Assembly (NCBI RefSeq): GCF_014645515.1
Contig: NZ_BMLW01000004.1
Span: 186,001-250,000 of the forward strand
Direction of reading: 5' to 3'
From: Oceanobacillus neutriphilus
GTDB taxonomy: Bacteria > Bacillota > Bacilli > Bacillales > Amphibacillaceae
Length of the DNA: 64,000 bases
Shown here: in pieces, positions 8,878-17,706 of the stretch
How positions within the stretch are numbered: the stretch's first letter is position 1
Layout of the letters: each line of letters begins with the position of its first letter
Position numbers and translations under genes: made by a program
The notes under the pieces: model-generated
The model's database searches: none
The model's input: only the letters and a program-made list of their open reading frames with translations
What the model was told of the DNA's origin: nothing

Positions 8878-10317
8878 TTAAACTGTCCAGATAAACAGAT
8901 GCACAATCGTAAGAATAATTGCTCCGGCAATATAAAACAGAAGGATTAATGGAATAACCCAGCGGAACCACGTTGTCCAGGGAATTTTTGCAATTGCTAA
9001 CGAAGCCATTAAAACCCCGGATGTTGGTGTAATCGCATTGGATATTCCATCCCCCAATTGGAAGGCCATTACTGCAGTCTGTCTATTCACCCCTGTAAGA
9101 TCAGACAAAGGTGTCATGATTGGCATGGTTAAAGCAGCCTGTCCACTTCCAGATGGTACTAAAAAGTTAAGAAGACTCTGGAATACGTACATTCCAATTG
9201 CGGAAAAAGCAGTTGGAAGCTGGCTTACCAGACTGGATGCAGCAAACAGAATCGTGTCAATCGTATTGCTTTCCTCTAAAACAACAAGAATTCCATATGC
9301 AAAGCCGACAACTAATGCCCCGACAATCAGGTCCTTACAGCCGGCAATAAAGGCATTCGCAATTTCATTCACACGAAGCCTTCCGACAAATCCGGCGATA
9401 ACACCCATAATTAAGAAGAGAGAAGCTATCTCCATAATAAACCATTTAAAATAAATGACTCCAATTGCCAGAATAATAATTGTAACTGCTAATAATCCAA
9501 TAATAATGCCTTGTCTGGCAGTAAGCTTCGTATATTCCCCGCTTAACGAATCATCAAAGTTTCTTTCTTTATCTATTTTATACATTAAGCTTTTTTCCGG
9601 GTTTTTCTTTACCTTTTTCGCATAAATCATAACAAAAGCAATACTTAATGCGACAAAGATAAACCACATCACTAAGCGGACAGCCATTCCAGAAAAGGTT
9701 GGAAGCTCAGCAATTCCCTGTGCTACTCCAATCGTAAATGGATTCATAAACGATGCTGTAAATCCTGCACCAGAGCCCATAATAACCATAGCCGCCCCTG
9801 TCAGAGAATCAAAACCTAATTTCATTGCTAAAGGAACCAGAATCATAATAAATGGAATCGTCTCCTCCGACATTCCAAACGTTCCTCCACCCAGAGCAAA
9901 CAATGTCATGATAACCGGAATCAAATAAATTTCTTTATCCGCCATTTTCATCGATAAATTGGCAAGTCCTGTTTCAATCGCTTTTGTTGCATTTAAAATT
10001 CCAAAAGCACCACCAACAATAAATATAAAGAAGATAATATCTGCGCTTTGTGTCATCCCTTTATGAACCGTTTCAAAAATTTCAAAGAATCCGGTCGGGC
10101 TGCCTTCCACTTCATGGTATGTATCATTAATGACAACGGTTCTTTCCTGATCACCAACGATTTTCGTTTCCCGGTCATATTCTCCTGCCGGAATAAAATA
10201 TGTCAATATTGCTGTAATAATAATCAGGCCAAACATAAGCGCAAAAACATGTGGAAATTCCCATTTCTTCTTCGGCTTCTGCGTGTTTCCTTCTGCTGTA
10301 TTTGCACTACCGCTCAT
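8878..10317 (-). CDS. YfcC family membrane carrier (DcuC/ArcD-like superfamily)
   Basis: A 479-residue protein with about 12 membrane helices and a short cytoplasmic N-terminus. PHVFALMFGLIIITAILTYF, YFIPAGEYDR and the long extracytoplasmic segment after helix 1 are typical of YfcC proteins, annotated as C4-dicarboxylate or basic amino acid carriers; few are characterised. It follows the M20 amidohydrolase gene with a hairpin between, so the pair probably takes up and hydrolyses an amide or peptide-like compound. M20 hydrolase plus DcuC/AbgT-superfamily carrier is the same logic as the enterobacterial AbgA/AbgB-AbgT p-aminobenzoyl-glutamate system. Substrate is not assigned. The start at 10317 follows an AGGAGA-type ribosome site. 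Confidence 0.85.
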   Translation of the reverse strand: MSGSANTAEGNTQKPKKKWEFPHVFALMFGLIIITAILTYFIPAGEYDRETKIVGDQERTVVINDTYHEVEGSPTGFFEIFETVHKGMTQSADIIFFIFIVGGAFGILNATKAIETGLANLSMKMADKEIYLIPVIMTLFALGGGTFGMSEETIPFIMILVPLAMKLGFDSLTGAAMVIMGSGAGFTASFMNPFTIGVAQGIAELPTFSGMAVRLVMWFIFVALSIAFVMIYAKKVKKNPEKSLMYKIDKERNFDDSLSGEYTKLTARQGIIIGLLAVTIIILAIGVIYFKWFIMEIASLFLIMGVIAGFVGRLRVNEIANAFIAGCKDLIVGALVVGFAYGILVVLEESNTIDTILFAASSLVSQLPTAFSAIGMYVFQSLLNFLVPSGSGQAALTMPIMTPLSDLTGVNRQTAVMAFQLGDGISNAITPTSGVLMASLAIAKIPWTTWFRWVIPLILLFYIAGAIILTIVHLFIWTV

Positions 10318-10349
10318 GGCAGCATCTCCTCTCTAATTTCAGATAAAAA

Positions 10350-10392
10350 AACAGGCAGTTTACTACTTTTATAAAAAAATAAACTACCTGTT
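10350..10392 (-). terminator. Hairpin with T-tail between hydrolase and carrier genes
   Basis: Thirteen-base arms (10350-10362 and 10380-10392) with one mismatch; on the minus strand the stem is followed by a T run. It lies after the M20 hydrolase stop and before the carrier start, so it should make the downstream carrier less abundant or act as an attenuator. Confidence 0.7.
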
Positions 10393-10419
10393 ACAATGAA
10401 ATATCATCCCATTCTATAC

Positions 10420-11571
10420 TTACCGATTTTCAAATTCCTCTTTAATCGCATGTAGTAAATCTTTGTTGAGTATAATGTCATATCCTGTATGTGCCAGAGA
10501 TAGAACTGCATCATGAATTGCCGCTTCTCCATCTGGCGTTATTGTTTTTTCTGCAAATTCCGTTGTATGGAAAACAAGTCCCGGTTCATTCAAACCCGCA
10601 TATGGATGAATAGATGGAACGACCTGACTGACATTCCCCATATCTGCTGATCCTGTTGCCGGAACAGCTGGATAGACAGGGTTGGCGCTATATGCCTTCA
10701 TATGCTTTGTGAATGTATCTGATAAAGCCTGGTTCGTAATCATATTATCGTAGCTCAGTTCATAATTTGAAACCTCTACAGAAGCTCCTGTCATCAGGCA
10801 GGCTCCTTCCGCAATATTTCTTACTTTTGCACCAAGCTCATCCACCAGTTTCCGCTCATCAGCACGAATGTAAAATTGCGCTGTGGCTTCTGCCGGCACA
10901 ATTCCCGCTGCTTCTCCGCCTTTTGTAATAATCCCATGAATTCTCACATCATCCGGTACATGTTCCCGGAGTGCATTTATTCCATTAAATAATTGAATCA
11001 CAGCGTCCAAGGCATTAATTCCTTTTTCTGGAGAAGCTGCTGCGTGTGCTGCTTTACCAGTAAAATCGAATTGAAGGGCATCCATTGCCAGCATGGGACC
11101 ACTTTCCGAAGATACATCTGCGCCATGCACCATCATAGCCACATCAATATCATCAAAGGTTCCCTGCTCGCTCATCGGTACTTTTGCGCCGCTCGTTTCT
11201 TCTGCAGGTGTACCTAAGACAACTACCTTCCCGCCAATTTCATCTACATGCTGGCGCAGAATTACCCCGGCTCCAACAGCAAAGGTAGCAATTAAGTTAT
11301 GCCCGCAGCCATGTCCAATTCCAGGCAGTGCATCATACTCTGCCAAATAAGCAATCGTCGGTCCCGGCTTACTGCTTGTATACTCTGCGCGAAAAGCAGT
11401 CGGGCGGTCAACAATACCTGTTTCTACTTCAAAATCATAGGATTTTAAATATTTAACCAGTAACTTCATGGATTCAAATTCCTGATCTCCCAATTCTGGA
11501 TTTTCATATAATTGATTACTGATTTGAATCAGCTCATCCTGAATAGCTTCATAGTTTTTTTCTAATGACAT
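10420..11571 (-). CDS. M20 family metallo-amidohydrolase (AbgB/M20D-like)
   Basis: A 383-residue M20D-type enzyme, expected to hydrolyse N-acyl or amide bonds with two metal ions in the cytoplasm. Visible metal-site motifs are the GHGCGHNL segment, the EET pair, VHGAD and the C-terminal VFHTTEF histidine. A lid/dimerisation domain (about 170-280) interrupts the catalytic domain, and GKAAHAAASPEKG is the usual bridging-His motif. The family includes aminobenzoyl-glutamate hydrolase subunit B, hippurate hydrolase and indole-acetyl-amino-acid hydrolases, so the substrate is open. The ATG follows AGGAGG eleven bases away. It is upstream of and co-directional with the YfcC carrier. Confidence 0.9.
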   Translation of the reverse strand: MSLEKNYEAIQDELIQISNQLYENPELGDQEFESMKLLVKYLKSYDFEVETGIVDRPTAFRAEYTSSKPGPTIAYLAEYDALPGIGHGCGHNLIATFAVGAGVILRQHVDEIGGKVVVLGTPAEETSGAKVPMSEQGTFDDIDVAMMVHGADVSSESGPMLAMDALQFDFTGKAAHAAASPEKGINALDAVIQLFNGINALREHVPDDVRIHGIITKGGEAAGIVPAEATAQFYIRADERKLVDELGAKVRNIAEGACLMTGASVEVSNYELSYDNMITNQALSDTFTKHMKAYSANPVYPAVPATGSADMGNVSQVVPSIHPYAGLNEPGLVFHTTEFAEKTITPDGEAAIHDAVLSLAHTGYDIILNKDLLHAIKEEFENR

Positions 11572-11735
11572 TTACTGATAAACCTCCTAATACTAATATT
11601 TCATTCTATCATAAATGTATTTTTATACTAATTTTATGCAAATTTATGCGTTGTTTTGAATTATAACACAGATTATTTAAGAATGGGAGAAGCATCGCAA
11701 CAGCTAAATTTATATTATATATTACCCCAAAACAA

Positions 11736-11778
11736 AAAGAGTTAAGCGGCTTATTCATGACCAGTCACTTAACTCTTT
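11736..11778 (-). terminator. Terminator of the PRD regulator-aldolase-PTS operon
   Basis: Eleven-base perfect arms (11736-11746 and 11768-11778) just past the stop of the PTS gene; on the minus strand a TTTTGTTTTG tail follows. Confidence 0.85.
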
Positions 11779-11793
11779 CTAAATATATCATTA

Positions 11794-13701
11794 TTAAAAA
11801 ATGGAGCTCATTTCTTTCCCTTTTTTCCTGTCTTCCTCTGATAAAGGTTTCTTTAAAAATCCTAAGATACAACAGGTAATAATAGAACCTAATAAAATAC
11901 ATCCAATATACAATAAAGGTTTATTACTTGCTATCGGTATGACAAAAATACCTCCATGCGGCGCCTTCAAAGAAATATCCAGCGCCATACAAATACCTCC
12001 ACCTATTGCAGCTCCAATGATATTCGCTGGTATAACTCTCAGAGGATCTGCTGCAGCAAATGGTATGGCTCCTTCTGTGATAAAGCTGGCTCCAAGTACA
12101 TAACTGGCTTTTCCAGCCTCTCTTTCCGAGCCTGTAAATCTATTTTTAAAAATCGTCGTTGCCAAAGCAATTCCAATTGGAGGAACCATTCCGCCAACCA
12201 TTAGCGCAGCAGAAGGTTCAAAAATATTAGCTGCAAACATCGCTAAACCAAAAGCAGACGCAGTTTTATTGATAGGACCTCCCATATCAGAAGCCATCAT
12301 TCCTGCCAATAAAGCTCCTAAAATAGCAGCATTAACTCCTGTTAAACCTCTTAACCAGCCCTCTAAAAATTCATTTAATGCTGCCATCGGTGTATTTAAA
12401 ACGAAAAACATAAAAGCTCCGACGACTAAAGTACTCAATAAAGGTACAACTAATACAGAAATTAATCCTTGGAATGATTTCGGAATCTTTCTCATAGACT
12501 GAGCAATAAATTTTGCAGCAAAGCCCCCTACAAAACCGGCGATCATTCCTCCAAGGAACCCGGCATCTCCTATATTCGCCATCATCCCGCCAATCATTGC
12601 AGGTGCTAGTCCCAGCTTGCCCGCAATACTATAACCGATGAATCCCGCTAAAATCGGAACCATTAATGCAAAGGCAGCATCTCCTCCGACTTGGCTAAAG
12701 AAATGGGCAAATATATTATACTGCTCACTTTCAGGGTCTGCGGCATAAATTCCAAACATAAAGGATATCGCTATAAATATCCCGCCTACAACCACGAATG
12801 GAATCATGTAAGAAACACCGCTCATAATATGCTTATAAAATTGCAAGCCGCCTTTTTCTTCAGAAGCTTCTTCTTTCTCCTCTTTTACTTCTGCAGAATC
12901 TCTGTTTATCTCTTTTATATTATAGGTTAGCGCCTGATCAATTAGCTCATCAGCATGATTAATCGCTTTCTTCACAGGTACATCTACATATTTCTTCCCT
13001 TTGAATCCAGATGTATCCACATTGACGTCATGCGCAACTACAATAGCATCTGCATTTTGAATGTCTTTGGCAGTCAATCTGTTTTCAGGACCATTTGCAC
13101 CGTTTGTCTGTATTTTTGCTTTCATACCCCGTTTTCGGGCCGCCTCTTTTAATGCCTCTGCTGCCATATACGTATGTGCAATCCCTGTCATACATCCTGT
13201 AATTCCAATTAAATACTTATCACTGTCATTTTTCTCTATATTTTCGCTTTTTTTTCGTTTCTCGTATTCTTCTATAGCACCAACAATTTCCCCGGCAGAC
13301 AGAGCAACCAGCAGCTTTGCCCTAAAGGTTTCATCCATCAGGAAAGTTGAAAGCCTGGATAGTAATTCCAGATGATCATCAGATGCATTCTCAGGTGCAG
13401 CAATCATAAATATAAGATTGGTATGCTGTCCTCCATAATCAATTCCTTCTAATGTTCTTCCAAATATAATAGCAGGCTTTGAGATTGTTTTGCTTTTAGC
13501 ATGAGGAATTGCAACACTATACCCGACAGCTGTAGAAATTTCACTTTCTCTTTTATAGATTGCCTGCTTAAATTCTTCCGGGTTACTGGTAAGCTCATTA
13601 TCAGCCAATCTTCCCACCAATTCATTGATCACTTCATCCTGATTTTTTCCCTTTAAATTTAAAATAATATTATCTTCTGTGAGAATATCAATAAATTCCA
13701 T
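11794..13701 (-). CDS. PTS fructose-family transporter, EIIABC in one chain
   Basis: A 635-residue three-domain permease of the fructose/mannitol PTS family. EIIA (about 1-145) has the phospho-histidine H67 in AIPHAKS. EIIB (about 160-260) has the phospho-cysteine C170 in ITGCMTGIAHTYMAAEAL. EIIC (about 285-630) has about nine membrane helices and the MGGPINKTASAF and [12 protein letters not shown] motifs. It imports and phosphorylates a sugar. The partner class II aldolase and PRD regulator in the same operon suggest the imported phosphate ester is cleaved directly, or after a second phosphorylation, into trioses. No kinase is present, so the sugar is not certain. The ATG follows a GAGGGAG-type site. 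Confidence 0.92.
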   Translation of the reverse strand: MEFIDILTEDNIILNLKGKNQDEVINELVGRLADNELTSNPEEFKQAIYKRESEISTAVGYSVAIPHAKSKTISKPAIIFGRTLEGIDYGGQHTNLIFMIAAPENASDDHLELLSRLSTFLMDETFRAKLLVALSAGEIVGAIEEYEKRKKSENIEKNDSDKYLIGITGCMTGIAHTYMAAEALKEAARKRGMKAKIQTNGANGPENRLTAKDIQNADAIVVAHDVNVDTSGFKGKKYVDVPVKKAINHADELIDQALTYNIKEINRDSAEVKEEKEEASEEKGGLQFYKHIMSGVSYMIPFVVVGGIFIAISFMFGIYAADPESEQYNIFAHFFSQVGGDAAFALMVPILAGFIGYSIAGKLGLAPAMIGGMMANIGDAGFLGGMIAGFVGGFAAKFIAQSMRKIPKSFQGLISVLVVPLLSTLVVGAFMFFVLNTPMAALNEFLEGWLRGLTGVNAAILGALLAGMMASDMGGPINKTASAFGLAMFAANIFEPSAALMVGGMVPPIGIALATTIFKNRFTGSEREAGKASYVLGASFITEGAIPFAAADPLRVIPANIIGAAIGGGICMALDISLKAPHGGIFVIPIASNKPLLYIGCILLGSIITCCILGFLKKPLSEEDRKKGKEMSSIF

Positions 13702-13722
13702 TACTCTCCCTCACTCTGCTAT

Positions 13723-14592
13723 TTATTTAAAATAAAGATGCGCATGGTTTGTTGAATTAAATAAATCCATTTTTTTCTTTACAACTTCCTTTGCCGCATT
13801 ACGAGCACTGGGCATAATTACGTCCGGTTCATAAGCATCCTGATTTTCAATTAAAAAGCTGCGCATCTCTTGGAAGAAAGCATTTTTCATGTCGGTTGAA
13901 AGGTTAATTTTTGAAACCCCATGAAGATAAGTCTGAGAGATTTCCTCATCTTTATTGTCACTTCCTCCATGAAGAACCAAAGGAATATCAACTTGCTGAT
14001 GAATTTCTTCAAGTAAATCTAATTTTAATTCTGGTTTCCCAGCATGTTTATATTGACCGTGGGAGGTTCCAATAGCAACAGCCAGTGTATCGACTCCAGT
14101 TTCCTCAACAAATATCTTCGCATCCTGAGGATCGGTATATAAGATTTGGTCTGCACCGCCTTCTGAGCTGTTATCATTCGATCCGATAGTTCCCAATTCC
14201 GCCTCTACGGATACATTAACAGCATGTGCCAGCTTCACTACTTCTTTCGTAACTGCTATATTGTCTTCAAAGGAAGCATGAGAGGCATCTATCATCACAG
14301 AGGTGAAACCATTTCTAATAGCCCGCATAACATCCTGAACAGAAGCCCCATGATCTAAATGAATAGCTACCGGTATAGAGGTACGCTGACAAATCTCTCT
14401 TACGTAAGCTGTAAATTCATCTCCCAACAGTTCGATTTCGTTTGGATGAATCTGGATAATAGCAGGAGCATTTTTTTCTTCCGCAGCCTCAATGACTACT
14501 CTTACAAACTCACTATTAGCCACATTATAAGACCCCACCGCAAATTGATTTTCATATGCTGTTTTTAATAAATCTTTCATATTTAATAACAT
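13723..14592 (-). CDS. Class II ketose-bisphosphate aldolase (FbaA/GatY-like)
   Basis: About 289 residues. It is a zinc-dependent class II aldolase with AIHLDHGAS (catalytic Asp and zinc His), the EAELGTIG zinc glutamate region, the GTSHGQYK zinc His and the LVLHGGSD phosphate-binding loop. The family cleaves fructose or tagatose 1,6-bisphosphate or related ketose phosphates to dihydroxyacetone phosphate. Its place between a PRD regulator and a fructose-family PTS fits a sugar-specific role rather than glycolysis, since a class I aldolase is encoded nearby at 5200. Four consecutive start-like codons (GTG ATG ATG ATG, 14590-14601) lie after GAGGAG; I picked the last ATG for eight-base spacing. 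Confidence 0.9.
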   Translation of the reverse strand: MLLNMKDLLKTAYENQFAVGSYNVANSEFVRVVIEAAEEKNAPAIIQIHPNEIELLGDEFTAYVREICQRTSIPVAIHLDHGASVQDVMRAIRNGFTSVMIDASHASFEDNIAVTKEVVKLAHAVNVSVEAELGTIGSNDNSSEGGADQILYTDPQDAKIFVEETGVDTLAVAIGTSHGQYKHAGKPELKLDLLEEIHQQVDIPLVLHGGSDNKDEEISQTYLHGVSKINLSTDMKNAFFQEMRSFLIENQDAYEPDVIMPSARNAAKEVVKKKMDLFNSTNHAHLYFK

Positions 14593-14608
14593 CATCATCA
14601 CTCCTCAT

Positions 14609-16450
14609 TTAAATTTGATTCCAACAATGTATGAAATCTTCTTTGGTTTCCATTTGAACCAGCTTCACAACATCTTTTATATTTTTCGTTTTCTGAAAAA
14701 ATTCCGTAAATATATATTCATTTCTTTCCACATCATCAGAAGGTAAATAAATAATAATCAATTGGACAAATTCATTTCCCCATTCCATCGCTTTCTGGTT
14801 TATACCAATGATGACTTCTTCTTTATATTCCTGCATTTCAAAATAGGGATGCGGAATAGCTACTAAATTACCGATAGAGGTATAAGACATTTTTTCTCTT
14901 TTCATAACCGCTTCAATAAACTGTTCCCGTTGATTGCTTTGAAGAAGATGTTGGATCGCTTGCTCCGGGTTATTTTCGTTTATCCAAAAGATATTAGCTC
15001 GTTCTATGATCGAGTTTTGAGATTCAAGAAAAAATCGGATCTTTTTTATTTCTCCATTGTGAAGCCCATTTTGAATCATAATAATATCTTTTTCGGTCTC
15101 TGGAGTAAACGCTAAATCGATACCGATATACAAACAGTTCTCATGAAAAGCATAGTCCTGAGAGCATTTCTCTATTTTATAAATCTCCAATTCGTTAAAA
15201 TAGGTTGCTATTTTAGATGAAAGCAGCTTAGTACGCTCATAATTTCTACTGTATAAAATGATTGTTTTTATTCTTTTCTTATCCTGAGCTTCAAAGATAT
15301 TTTGAATATGATAAGCTAGATAGGCTATTTCGCTATCATGAATTTCAACATTAAATTCCTTTTCAATCTTCAATGCAATATTCGAAGCAATACTAAATGA
15401 GAAAAAATACTCTGATTTCGTTTCCTTCACAAACGGATTATAAATAAGCAGGTTATGGGATACCGGGTAAATAATTCGATAAATATGATTCAAAATATTA
15501 CTTTTAAATTTCTTTTGGGAATAGGTTGGTACTTGGTAAGCTTGCTCTATATTCCATAAAATCTGTTCAATTTTCTTTACAGTCTGCAAATCTTTGTTCT
15601 CTACTCCAGGTTCTTCTAAATCTAAGTGCAGCGACATTAAATAATTGGTTAAATAAATACATTCACTTTCTGAAGCGATTACATATTGGTGAATACCGTT
15701 ACAAAAAGCATTTGCTACTTCAAATTCTTTAAAATCTTTAAAATCCATTTCTTCGCTTAATTCAATAGCAACATGATTACCGCTTTCTATTCGTGAAATC
15801 ATAATAACCAATTGAACTGATATTTTTTTATACATTAAAAACTCCAGGTTTAAATTAAACTTTATATTGATTTCTTCTACCAGGTTTAAAATGCTTTCTA
15901 TAACATCTTCCTGAACCCAATTAGAGAAGTTCTGCGTTAAAAAGTCTTGATAAACCTCCTTCTTTACAGAAATAGAAGTGAAAAGATTCTCCAGCAAAAC
16001 ACGTTTTTGTATCTCTGTGCCAACCAGCATAATTCCTTTAAATACCTTCGTGTCTATTGCAACATCGATCCCCATCTTCTCCATATTCATTGTCAATTTC
16101 TGAATTCTGCTTCGAATGGTTTGAGGTGAATAAAAGAATTTATCAGCAATTTCATCATAAGTCGTATAATCATCTCTGGTCATCAGAAATTGAACAATTT
16201 CAAAGTCCAGCAATGTTTCTTCCAGCTCTGTCTCGTTAACCATCAGCATACTTACATCGTCTGTTTGGAGCTTATAGCCTTCTGAGGAAGAAACAATAGA
16301 AATTTGATTAGATTTCTCATTAATCTCCTTGATATAATTTCGAATCGTCCGGTCTGTCACCCCAAGAGCTTCAGCAATTTGGACAGCAGGGATATACTCC
16401 TGTTCCTGATTTGATAGAAAGTTAATTAATTGATTGTGTTTCTTACTCAC
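14609..16450 (-). CDS. PRD-domain transcriptional activator (MtlR/BglG-type)
   Basis: About 613 residues. Two N-terminal helix-turn-helix domains (about 1-165) precede two PRD domains (about 185-400), an EIIB-like domain and a C-terminal EIIA-like domain (about 480-613). PTS phosphorylation tunes such activators. Reading by eye, PRD2 keeps its histidines (ILNHIY and AYLAYHI) and the EIIA domain keeps VAIPHP, while PRD1 has Gln and Asn where His is usual and the EIIB-like domain has no Cys in its loop. The GTG at 16448-16450 lies eleven bases after AGGAAGG; an ATG at 16474 would add eight residues but has no ribosome site. First gene of the operon with the aldolase and PTS genes. Confidence 0.88.
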   Translation of the reverse strand: MSKKHNQLINFLSNQEQEYIPAVQIAEALGVTDRTIRNYIKEINEKSNQISIVSSSEGYKLQTDDVSMLMVNETELEETLLDFEIVQFLMTRDDYTTYDEIADKFFYSPQTIRSRIQKLTMNMEKMGIDVAIDTKVFKGIMLVGTEIQKRVLLENLFTSISVKKEVYQDFLTQNFSNWVQEDVIESILNLVEEINIKFNLNLEFLMYKKISVQLVIMISRIESGNHVAIELSEEMDFKDFKEFEVANAFCNGIHQYVIASESECIYLTNYLMSLHLDLEEPGVENKDLQTVKKIEQILWNIEQAYQVPTYSQKKFKSNILNHIYRIIYPVSHNLLIYNPFVKETKSEYFFSFSIASNIALKIEKEFNVEIHDSEIAYLAYHIQNIFEAQDKKRIKTIILYSRNYERTKLLSSKIATYFNELEIYKIEKCSQDYAFHENCLYIGIDLAFTPETEKDIIMIQNGLHNGEIKKIRFFLESQNSIIERANIFWINENNPEQAIQHLLQSNQREQFIEAVMKREKMSYTSIGNLVAIPHPYFEMQEYKEEVIIGINQKAMEWGNEFVQLIIIYLPSDDVERNEYIFTEFFQKTKNIKDVVKLVQMETKEDFIHCWNQI

Positions 16451-16512
16451 CTTAATCCCAACCTTCCTATGCATCTAATTTATAATATAATGAAGGCAGC
16501 CGCTATATTAGG

Positions 16513-16556
16513 TAAATTTCCTCCCCCATAGGAAATTTATTCTGTAGGCGCTTTCA
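16513..16556 (-). promoter_or_regulatory. Operator dyad and cre-like site ahead of PRD regulator operon
   Basis: TAAATTTCCT (16513-16522) and AGGAAATTTA (16530-16539) are perfect ten-base inverted repeats around a C-rich seven-base centre, the size expected for a MtlR-type activator site. Next to it, TGTAGGCGCTTTCA (16543-16556) fits the cre consensus with one mismatch. Both lie 60-110 bases upstream of the regulator start, suggesting autoregulation plus CcpA control. Confidence 0.55.
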
Positions 16557-16839
16557 TACAGAAATGAAAATTGTGTATAGCGAATGCAAGAAATCATATC
16601 CTGATGGAGCTGGATGAAATCATTGCCTTTTGCTTGATGAAAAGATCATTTTAATGTTTCAAATGGTTGTTTTGGCAATTTAAATTAAGATATAGCATGG
16701 GATAGTAAATATCAGGAATAGCTTTCATGAACAAAAAGTAATCGTGACGGGACATTGTTATATGCATCACGAAAAATGTGCTCTTTACTGGTCTAATTTC
16801 TATTGGCTCCGTTGTATTAAACAGTATAGAATCCCTTTC

Positions 16840-17352
16840 TAGCGGAGGCGGACCGTTTTGACTCCTGAAAGGAAAGCGGAAAGCGTCGTTTAAAAACGTA
16901 ACAACTGGACCGAAGCAACTGAGATAAAGGAATCACCGTGAGTTTACGAACGGATGATGACTTTCACCCGCGGGGCATAAGCGCGACTTTAGCTCTGTCT
17001 GCGCCTGACGGCTTGCCAGTCGCTAAGTCTTCTTTATCGTAGGGCGCTGTCGGGAAGTTGTCTAGTTTTTGACGCTTGTAGCTGGACAGGGATTAGCATC
17101 ATCTGAAGATCCACTTTTGCCAAGTGCTCTTCTTGGCAAAAGTTAGCTGAAGAGCATGCCCCTAGGCAGGCTAAGATCGCAACGTCCTGGGGTTGCGATT
17201 ACTCACCCCATCGAAAGGAGTTGTTGCAACGCCTGCATTAGTACGTCCTGGGACTGGGACTGCGGTTACTCGTCCCACCGAAGAGCTTTTGCGATTACTC
17301 GCCTCATCGAAAAGAGTTGTACGTCGAAAGCAAAACGGTCCGCCGCAGCGGT
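16840..17352. repeat. GC-rich non-coding element with 14-bp terminal inverted repeats
   Basis: About 510 bp that stand out as GC-rich in an AT-rich neighbourhood. The ends carry a perfect inverted repeat, GGCGGACCGTTTTG (16847-16860) and CAAAACGGTCCGCC (17331-17344). Inside are a hairpin with 12-base arms (17113-17124 and 17132-17143) and three imperfect copies of a 30-base unit starting TGCGATTACTC (17194-17224, 17261-17290, 17290-17320). No reading frame here looks like a protein: the frames are short, overlapping and unlike any family I know. The left part resembles dispersed intergenic repeats I recall from halophilic Bacillaceae. It may be a non-autonomous mobile or structural-RNA element. 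The rest of 16560-17640 shows no gene. Confidence 0.6.
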
Positions 17353-17563
17353 GCCTTACACGTTACCTTCTTTCCAGCTAGAGTTTACGCTTTGTCAAGA
17401 GATAGATGGAAGGAACGATCAACACCTATCACTATGATAAGAAAGTTACTTTTTAGGGTACGAAAGTTGAGTTACATATATTTACATGCAAGAGAAAAAT
17501 TCTAATCTATTAGAGATACTCTTTTGTATTTCATTTTCCATAATCCGAACCAATCAGATACTT

Positions 17564-17606
17564 AAGAAAAGCCAAGCCCTTGTAGAAAAGACTCGGCTTT
17601 TTTCTT
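17564..17606 (+). terminator. Orphan intrinsic terminator (plus strand)
   Basis: AAGAAAAGCCAAG (17564-17576) pairs with CTCGGCTTTTTTCTT (17592-17606), ending in a T run. No plus-strand coding gene precedes it; the only structured sequence upstream is the GC-rich element, so it could end a non-coding transcript from there. Confidence 0.7.
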
Positions 17607-17706
17607 ATGTATTTTTTCCTTACACGAATAAATAAAGCTGCGTTCTCAGCTTTATTTCATGTATAATAAACGTTATTCTGAATGATTCAAAAGGAGATTT
17701 ACACCA

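Noticed and set aside
17156..17505. Overlapping plus-strand reading frames of 62-93 codons in the GC-rich region
   Set aside because: They overlap in different frames, have no good ribosome sites, encode repeats of the 30-base units and resemble no protein family; better explained as a non-coding repeat.
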